NCBI RefSeq assembly: GCF_050436995.1
Contig: NC_134776.1
Location: forward strand, 16,719,001 to 16,783,000
Direction: 5' to 3'
DNA from: Anticarsia gemmatalis
Lineage: Eukaryota; Arthropoda; Insecta; Lepidoptera; Erebidae
Length of the DNA stretch: 64,000 nucleotides
A model generated the notes under the pieces. That model was not told the DNA's origin. It was given only the letters and a program-made list of their open reading frames with translations, and searched no databases. Shown in pieces: positions 57,285-64,000 of this stretch; within the stretch, counting starts at the first letter, position 1; every line of letters starts with the position of its first letter. The position numbers and the translations under genes are program-made.

Positions 57285-57634
57285 CGTGGCTGGGCGGTTT
57301 CATGGCGGCCGGGGCCTGCGGTGCGAGGCCGCGATGTCACCGTCGCGTGTCCGCACGCCACCGCCCACTCCGCATCACAACTAAATTACTTTTAACATTA
57401 ATAAACCATATTGCTCTAATTTACTTTACTTTCTCCTTCTTTTAATAAGCCCTTGGAAAAAGTCCCGAGTAATGTGTACCAGTCGTTTTTTACGTTGCCC
57501 TGACGTCGGGTGGTTTTTTTCTGTTGCGATTTTTTGTGTTGTTAATTGTTGTAAGCGGTATATTCTGACACGTGGCCATGGATGATACGGATAGAACGCA
57601 AGCCATGCTGTTGGCGGAGGAGGAGATCAACAGG
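57285..57634 (+). promoter_or_regulatory. candidate promoter region with GC patch, CRE and E-box
   Basis: A GC-rich, CpG-dense patch (about 57285-57375) lies 200 bp upstream of a candidate first exon. TGACGTCGGG at 57501-57510 resembles a CRE, and CACGTG at 57569-57574 is a perfect E-box four bases before the ATG at 57578. No TATA box is seen. The role is inferred from position only. Confidence 0.35.
57578..57634 (+). CDS. candidate first coding exon of an unidentified gene
   Basis: The ATG has a strong context (GGCCATGG). It opens 19 codons, MDDTDRTQAMLLAEEEINR, ending exactly at AGG|GTACGT, a good donor in phase 0. The peptide is charged and helical, with no signal peptide. I do not recognise it. 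The remaining exons would lie to the right, possibly outside the window. Reading through the donor gives a frame ending at 57758-57760 without any domain, so the spliced model is preferred. Confidence 0.45.
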
Positions 57635-59894
57635 GTACGTATACGGGGGCGTATGTGCGCACGCTACTGTTCGTGTCGATATGGAGGATATTTACGACTC
57701 GTGAGCGTCTATACACATACTTTAGAAACTTTTGAAAGCAGTAATAAAGATTTAATTTGAGTTGGTTCTCATATTCGTTCATTTATGAGGAACGTTAGGA
57801 ATGTATATCAAGACAGCAGTTATAGAACTAGACTCAGAACTAGATCCATGGCGTGTTTCATGCATGTAGTGAATAAGTTTTCGTCCGAATTTAGTTAATT
57901 ATGATTATGATTAATAATGATCTTTGTTCGCATTAAAGTAGATAGTTAGATACATAATAGCCTGTCGGTGCATTATACATACATACATTAAAGTTATTAT
58001 AATATATATTTTTTTAATAATAATAACAAAAAAGCACATGCTTAGCTTATATTATAAGAAAATATGTATATTTCATTAGAATAAATCCAATGAAATATAG
58101 ATATTTTTAGCTTTCCCCCGATTCTTGGAAGAGTAATTGAGATTTTCCCATATCACCAAAAATCTATAAGTTTTTTACTTATAGATATATTAATTAGTTG
58201 CGTAACTGAACAAGTAAGAAGGAAAAAATACCTTTCAGCTCTTTTCTATTTTGGTAGTTTTCTAACAAGCTATTTCGAATTAAAATATAATGGTCGAGAC
58301 TATTTTCAATCCGTACAAACCACTTTTGAAAAGCCGAAATATAAAACGCTATTTATTCTTGACGATTTGCAACTAAATGAAATTATTGTCAAACTAGAAG
58401 TGAATTTGATATTTTTCGTGCTCTATAGCTATTAAGATGTTGAACGAGATTTGCTACAGCTGGTATTGAGTCATGAAGCTCGACCTAAAGATTATAGTTA
58501 ATTTTCCATTTTTAACAAATGGTTTCGTTCTTTAAGTAGCAGGATTCCATTTGTTTTGAAGTGCTTCAAGCTTGAAAAATAAGTTGATCAAGGCACATTG
58601 GTCTTGAACTCACGTGGAAATTTCGTAAAAAATCATTGCACGAAAATGTAACCTTATTCCATTTTATTTCATTCACTTGCAATTTTCAAGTGACTCTTAT
58701 GAATACAATTTTTGGTTATAGTAGAACTTGGCAGGAAACTGTACTCTCTTGAAAAGAAGTCGTAATATGACAGTGGTTAGGTCGTCAGGTTAATTTTAGG
58801 AATAAATACTTAGTGACTCTCCTTGAGAACATCCCATCGACTTGTCTGTTACATTGCAATGCAAATTCTAAAAAATCAATCGTTTCTAATGAATTTTTCA
58901 TTTTCAAATGATCTTTTAATCTTAAGTCATGTTGTTTTGTCGGCAGTAAGTCGGTTTTCGTATTTGTGTTTATTTTATAATTGGTTCATTTGAAATATAT
59001 TTTTTTTTAAATTAATTATACCTTGGTGGCTTAGATGTGTCACGTCGATTTACGATATTGTCGAAGTGCAACATTTCTGAGAAGAGTACTTCGAAGTTTA
59101 CTGCTATCGACCTAGCATTATTGTCCAAGGAGTATGTCTTCGAAGTCGCATTGTTTCTTATTTAAGTTATGTCAAAGAAGCGGTTTTTCGGTGTACAATA
59201 GTGTCTGAGACTAGGTATATCGAACTCTAGTATTGTCTAAATTAAAATGCATCGGATTGCTATTTTCTCGGAGTGAAAAGAATTTGTCGAAATTCAGTTT
59301 TGTAGTCGGTTTTAACAGTAGCAAGGAAAAACAAATAGTTAACAGAACTGCACATTATCTACCGTTTACAGGAGAATGCACTAAAAGCTAGTAATTTAAT
59401 AAGAGGTCATGAATATTATGTAACTCATTTTGCTACACTAACCAGTCTGGACAGCAGCAACATATTACTATTCTGAAGACGCTCAAACCAGCAGAGCGCG
59501 TCGAACATTTATTGGTTTATTGTTTTTTTTTGCTCGGTAGTGGGAGAGTTACAAAATGGTCCCGATTACAAAGATTTAATAAAAAAATTCTCTATCTGTT
59601 TATTTACGGTCATTTCTGGAACTTTTTATTGACCGATTTGAATGATTATTTTTGGTGTACCTATAGCTACTAATTCAGGGCAACATTTATAAGTTATCTT
59701 TTATCTGGATTTGCCACCTGGTAACAGAGATATGAGCCCAAAACTTTATAATAAACAATAGTTGTTGAGGCATTGAGGCATATTTGACCCTGAAAATATG
59801 TTATTGTCATAGCTAGTCTTTTTTGTGAGATAGTTTCATCGAAAACTATTATTGAATGTGGGAATAATATAGTTACTCGGGTCTTTCACACTAG
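57635..59894. other. AT-rich DNA, probably intronic, nothing recognised
   Basis: If 57578-57634 is a first exon, this is the start of its first intron. There are no convincing exons, RNA genes or transposon ends. CATACATACATT at about 57978 is a minor microsatellite. Confidence 0.4.
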
Positions 59895-60103
59895 TTTCGT
59901 TGAGTTGTCCTGTGACGGGACGGCTGGCACTATTTTGTCCCTCTTGTCCCGTGGCGGTACAAGTGACACTGTTTTGGTGCCAGCTGTCCCGTTGCAGAAT
60001 CATAGGACTAATGGGACAGACGCAGGTTTTATTCCCAGTAGTCCCGTTGAGTTGTCCCGGGACAACTGAGATAAAATAGTGTCAGCTGTCATGTGGCGAT
60101 ACA

Positions 60104-60580
60104 AATGACACTGTTTTTTTTATTTTCTTTATTGAGCCTTTGTTTTGAGCTTAGTCAGTTTTTGCTTCGCATTATGGTGCTGTTCCACCAGATTACGCGA
60201 TTTGATACGATTGGCTGGTGTCAACATATTAATGTCGCGTTTGAATAGGTTTTAATCGCATTCGAAGAGAAATAGATAAATACGTCGAATATAAATAAAC
60301 TAATAACATAATAAGAGATGCGTGATATGAAGTTATTTCACGTGCCATTGTAGGCTTTTAATTTCGCATATATGTTTTTCGCAAGTTCCGTATAACTTGC
60401 TAGCGCGTCCTCCTTTTCGAGCAATTCCAGCAAGTTATACGGGTCTATGTCGTGGAACCTGCATAGCAATTCGTGTATAATTCGCTCTGCAGCGAACCTT
60501 GGGCAGTCTGTCATTAAATGTGTTACGGTCTGGGGGGTGTTGGCGTTGCAGGGACAGCTGTCGTCTAATGACACTGTTTT
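60104..60580 (-). mobile_element. 5'-truncated non-LTR retrotransposon with 14-bp target duplication
   Basis: The insert 60118-60566 is flanked by AATGACACTGTTTT at 60104-60117 and 60567-60580. Its 3' end is at the low-coordinate side, where a T-rich tract is the poly(A) tail of the minus-strand element. Only the last coding part and the 3' UTR were inserted. Confidence 0.85.
60338..60566 (-). pseudogene. LINE ORF2 C-terminal fragment
   Basis: The minus-strand frame reads CPCNANTPQTVTHLMTDCPR, the CxC...H...C zinc-knuckle-like segment found after the reverse transcriptase (and RNase H, when present) in R1/Jockey-group elements. It ends KAYNGT then stop. The reverse transcriptase and endonuclease are absent. 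Reading starts inside the insert; the upstream Met frame belongs to the flanking repeat. Confidence 0.8.
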
Positions 60581-60818
60581 GGTGCCAGTTGTCCCTTGGC
60601 GGTACAAATACCACTGTTCTGGTCGCAGTAGTCCCGTTGCAGAGAATCATGGGACTAATAGGACAGAAAGAAGGGTCAATTCCATTAGTTCTTTGAAGTT
60701 GTTATAAGGTACCTGCGGGTATTAAGGCCTAGGGAAAATTTGTAATAACATGAAGAATATTCAATATATTCAACCAGTTTCAATAATAATCAGTCATGTA
60801 CTTATATTACTACAGAGT

Positions 60819-61067
60819 TTAAATAAAAAATAGCAATACGAAGCATAGTAGTCTTAATAAATTTTGATGCCATTTTCGATGCCTCTCTCCCATTTCTTTG
60901 ACCACTCTAAAATCATATAGACCTGCTTCGTGTATTATTTTGTTGAATTTGTCCATTCTTTGGTGTTTATAATAAGGATCTGTTGATACTATATATAAAT
61001 TAAATAAATTGTCCTTATTTGCATCCATCAGGACATTGAAAATCATCTGTATCTTCTGCAGTCTAAC
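60819..61067 (-). CDS. coding-like exon of unknown product
   Basis: After an acceptor-like GACTGCAG, the minus-strand frame reads KIQMIFNVLMDANKDN, then STDPYYKHQRMDKFNKIIHE, and ends with a hydrophobic LLCFVLLFFI tail and stop. Parts resemble the extracellular loop of insect ionotropic receptors, but too weakly to name it. It may equally be part of the decayed element that follows to the right. Confidence 0.22.
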   Translation of the reverse strand, partial: VRLQKIQMIFNVLMDANKDNLFNLYIVSTDPYYKHQRMDKFNKIIHEAGLYDFRVVKEMGERHRKWHQNLLRLLCFVLLFFI

Positions 61068-61639
61068 CGACACATTCTTCGTGGTACCACTTGGAGCTGA
61101 TATAGCTATAGCTGTGATTCTATCTTCTTTGCAGGCATGACAGTACCTATATTTTTTTTTGTGATTAATTTTTGTCAGATCGCCTTTTGATCACAATGCT
61201 CGTTCGTGACAGTAAGCACTGAAAACAATGATAAATAAATTGGAAATGTATAACTACGTACATACTACCCACTAATAATATACTTGATGCTTTGGTAAGC
61301 AAGCAAACGTTACACCTACTGCTTGTATACATTATAACTATCACTATAGTTATCACTATAGTAGCAAAGAATATTCCAAAAGCAGATGTAAAGTACGATA
61401 ATCATTTTTTTAGACACTGGTTCAAGGTACTAAGAGAGCAAACATATTAAAAATACCCGCCTCTAGGAGGGGCGCCGGAGTACGGAAGGGGGTTAGGATC
61501 CCATTTTTTAGTATTTCGCTAATATCTTTAAAACGGTTCGTCGTAGAGAAAACGTGTCTCCTACATAATGAAAGATAATAAAATTGTCTACAACTTTTGT
61601 TACGCACACCTTATCGAAATTCCCATCAGTTTCCGACCT

Positions 61640-62388
61640 TCACGCTCTGAAATAGTGAAAATGAATCTTTTTGAGCTTGACGGACATTACGTATTGTAGA
61701 AAATTAAAAATTAGATATTTTATTGGTAGCATAAGCTGGGGATACCTCAAGCTTAAGCGAAAGTGGTTTGTAGGTTGTTCCATGTAGTCAAAAATCGCTT
61801 GCATAGCCTCTGTGACATGGCTGTCTCTGGGGATCTCAGCTTTCGACTTTGGGAAACTGATAGAGTTTACAAAACTGTGGTAGCAGTCTTTGTGGTATAC
61901 TGCTCCCGCAGCCACAAGATCGTTAATCGAGGACAAGCGACCAAGAACAGCGTCAACCCAGGAATCTTTCCTTATAGAACACACCTCCCTGATATGATAT
62001 TGAAGAGTAAGAGTTTCAACTTTATGCACTATTCTCCTTTTGCTATAAGAAGTTTTAGTTTTTTATGGCACATAATGTCCACATAAAAAACAATTACTCT
62101 TGAAATCGAATTCGGGAGCTGAAGATCTGAGATGAGACGGCCCTGCTTCTTTTTGAATTGTGGATGCATGCCTTACATCTTCATAAATTGTTTTAGCTCT
62201 GGTGTAATTTTTGCGACAGTTCGTGTGAATTAAAAGGGACGTCAAACGATGGAAAATTTCATACATGTCATTTTTCCGTTCATGACTAGCTTCGATAAGG
62301 CCCAGTATTCTCTTTTTTTTCATCTCAGTGACATCCTTACTATCTTTCACGACGTCTCGTCACACACAGGACACTTATTAATACTCAT
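61640..62388 (-). pseudogene. broken copy of a multicopy cysteine-rich arthropod gene
   Basis: The minus-strand copy starts at an ATG at 62388 with MSINKCPVCDETS, breaks by a frameshift near 62350, runs through LLIHTNCRKNYTRAK and NCFLCGHYVP, meets an in-frame TAA at 62063-62065, and goes on in the same frame with KDSWVDAVLGRLSSINDLVA, AGAVYHKDCYHSF and PRDSHVTEAMQAIFDYMEQ. The CPVC, HxxC, CFLCG and YHKDCY motifs in this order recall a family of uncharacterised, often multicopy proteins in arthropod and cnidarian genomes, probably carried by a transposon. One frameshift and one nonsense codon make it a pseudogene. Confidence 0.65.
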
Positions 62389-62704
62389 TGCGGATAATCC
62401 GATTCGTAACTAATAACGTTGATAGATCAAATAATCTTTTTGTGGCTGCTCCCCTGCGGTGCCGGCTACTTCAAAACAGGTCAAAAGAGATAAGAGACGA
62501 TAACATAAGCCCGAAGGTATGGTTCGTAAAGGGAATGGGAGTTTTAGCCAGCATAATCGCGTTTTCCATGAAAGTGAGCATCGGAGATATGGAAAGTAAA
62601 TTCTGAAGAAATTAGTTAGATCCCCTATGCACTTTACACCTCTTTTTTTAAGTGGACTTTAAGGGTATGCCCACTTTGTTTAACAAGGGTAGATATCTAA
62701 TTTG

Positions 62705-62870
62705 TCATTTTAGGGTTCCGTACCGTAAGGGTAAAATGGGACCCTATTACTAAGCCTCCGCTGTCTGTCTGTGTCCAGACTGTATGTCATAAACTGTGAA
62801 AGCTAGAACGCTGAAATTTTTACAAAAGAGGTATTTCAGTTGCCGCTATAACAACGTACTCTATACTAAA
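62705..62870 (+). repeat. 'GGTTCCGTACC' Lepidoptera repeat, copy 2
   Basis: AGGGTTCCGTACCGTAAGGG, GGGACCCTATTACTAAGCCT, CCGCTGTCTGTCTGTGTCC and GTTGCCGCTATAACAACG are in the order of a repeat seen throughout Lepidoptera. It lies between the cysteine-rich pseudogene and the MULE remnant. Confidence 0.65.
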
Positions 62871-63129
62871 AATTAAAAAAAAATTAAGGACTGTCCCCAC
62901 ACAATAAACTTGTCTTTTTTGACACGGAAACCTTCGTTTCCGTTGGCCGGTTTTTTCATTGTCGTCTTTTCTTTTTTGTGAGGAAATTTCCTCATTATTG
63001 CAGACTGTTTGTAGCATTGCGTCATCCGTTACTATAGATTTATTTTCTGGTATTCATTCCTTCAATAATGTTTGTGGTGCGATGTCTCTATTGGTACATA
63101 TACCTATACGCATCATAATTTCTGTTTAT

Positions 63130-63800
63130 TAATCCACTGAGTATCCATGTACTGGCGAAACTTATTTAGCTATATCATCTGGTATTTATTTTTTATACCT
63201 ATATGCCCAACCATCGTTTTTCCGATTTTGGGAAATGGATTATTCAAGGCTGTAATTATAGCCTGTTCATAATCTATTGTAATTTGGTGTGGCTCCCATG
63301 GCAATTGACACTATAATTTCAAATAAAATGGTATAAGAATTTAGGGTTTTATGCAACATAAACGCATACAGGCATGGGACACCGTTATTTCTAGTGTCAT
63401 TGCTTCCTGAATCATTATGTATGCAACACATTTGCGTGGACATGAAAGTGACTGAATGATAAAAGATGACCTTTTGCCTCATTGCTTCCAAATATCAAAA
63501 ATATTTCTCCGCCACACGAATAATCAGCAAAAAAGAATTGTTGATACTGAACCGGTATCTCTACTTCTTCAGGAAAGCTGGTGAAAATTATTGATACACC
63601 GGCTATTTTGTTGCGCCTGTGGTATAAGGATGACTTCTCTTCAGCATATTTTGGCAAGCGTTTGGTCAGGTCTACATTTTTATTTTTAATTGCTGCGAGT
63701 ACGGAAATTTGACCTTGAGAAGCAGTATTATAGCAACCACTTATGATTAATTCGATTTCCTGCCTCGCGAAATATCCGGCACGAGTTACGATATGTTTTT
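63130..63800 (-). pseudogene. Mutator-like (MULE) transposase remnant
   Basis: Reading leftward on the minus strand from about 63800: TARQ, ELIISGCYNTASQG, then LTKRLPKYAEEKSSLYHRRN, FADYSCGGEIFLIFGSNEAK, then in a second frame VPCLYAFMLHKTLNSYTILF, then DYEQAIITALNNPFPKI. This is the block order of MULE transposases found with FLYWCH zinc fingers in insects (a 'pF..aD....I.IFG' block, then 'vPcvYaLlp.Kt..tY..lF', then 'D.E.A...a....FP'). Two frame changes and a later stop show it is dead. The first catalytic Asp block is lost at the first frame change. Confidence 0.6.
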
Positions 63801-64000
63801 ATAAGCACGCCAAATGTGTCAAAAACATTTAAGGTGCCCCGGGGCAAATGTAACTACAAAAAATAAGGTTCCAACTTTGATTTGGTGCAGCTTAATTGTT
63901 ATTGTAAATTTAATCTGTAACATTAATCTGCATGATTAACTATTTCATTAATATTACATGTAACCTAGTTTTAAAAAGGAAGTCTGTCAGGAATTGACAG

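Larger units (their letters stand above)
59895..60695. repeat. diverged tandem repeat rich in GTCCCGTTG, interrupted by a LINE
   Basis: Units include GTCCCGTGGCGGTACAAGTG, GACACTGTTTTGGTGCCAG, CTGTCCCGTTGCAGAATCAT and GGACTAATGGGACAGA. The order recurs at about 59935-60030, 60045-60117 and 60567-60670. The third unit was split by the LINE at 60118-60566. Confidence 0.75.

Noticed and set aside
57122..57361. 79-codon minus-strand frame in the GC patch
   Set aside because: It has low complexity, no domain and no splice context; GC-rich patches yield long frames by chance. The promoter reading is preferred.
1..64000. CRISPR arrays, bacterial operons, rRNA genes
   Set aside because: No regularly spaced direct repeats, no Shine-Dalgarno-led gene strings and no rRNA-like sequence were seen; the window is eukaryotic.

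Overview
The window looks like nuclear DNA from a moth or butterfly. It is AT-rich, the genes have long GT-AG introns, and it is full of repeats whose sequence I recognise from Lepidoptera: small Helitrons with CTAG ends, a tRNA-derived SINE, and several familiar non-LTR-type fragments. There is no bacterial gene layout, no CRISPR array, and no rRNA or convincing tRNA gene.

One gene dominates. Twelve coding exons on the + strand (9484 to 51530) join in frame into a protein of about 1140 residues with PH, PH, RhoGAP, RA and PH domains. This is the insect ARAP-type Rho GTPase-activating protein (RhoGAP15B-like). It has no ArfGAP zinc finger or ankyrin repeats. Its N-terminus carries two PxxxPR motifs and a long stretch predicted to be amphipathic helix. 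Introns 2 and 3 are about 20.9 and 9.9 kb; the last eight exons (46.3 to 51.5 kb) are compact apart from one transposon insertion between exons 7 and 8.

On the left, a minus-strand gene of unknown product ends in the window: two exons (2265-1729 and 1246-998) join in the same phase. A coding-like stretch at 6627-6907 is unassigned. On the right, 57578-57634 looks like the short first coding exon of another + strand gene, next to a GC-rich patch, an E-box and a CRE-like site.

Most of the rest is mobile DNA. It includes two 1.6-kb mariner-type foldback elements in opposite orientations inside introns (28797-30392 and 47707-49296), a hAT deletion derivative with an 8-bp target duplication (11575-12329), four copies of one Helitron family and the end of a second, three smaller inverted-repeat elements, a 5'-truncated LINE inside an older tandem repeat (60118-60566), and broken copies of a cysteine-rich multicopy gene and a MULE transposase (61640-62388 and about 63130-63800). 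Several hairpins (7466-7531, 16253-16320, 55461-55510, 56039-56075) are not explained by a gene.

Limits: everything was read by eye. Splice sites come from GT-AG consensus, frame continuity and domain continuity, with no transcript data. Transposon family names rest on remembered sequence patterns.
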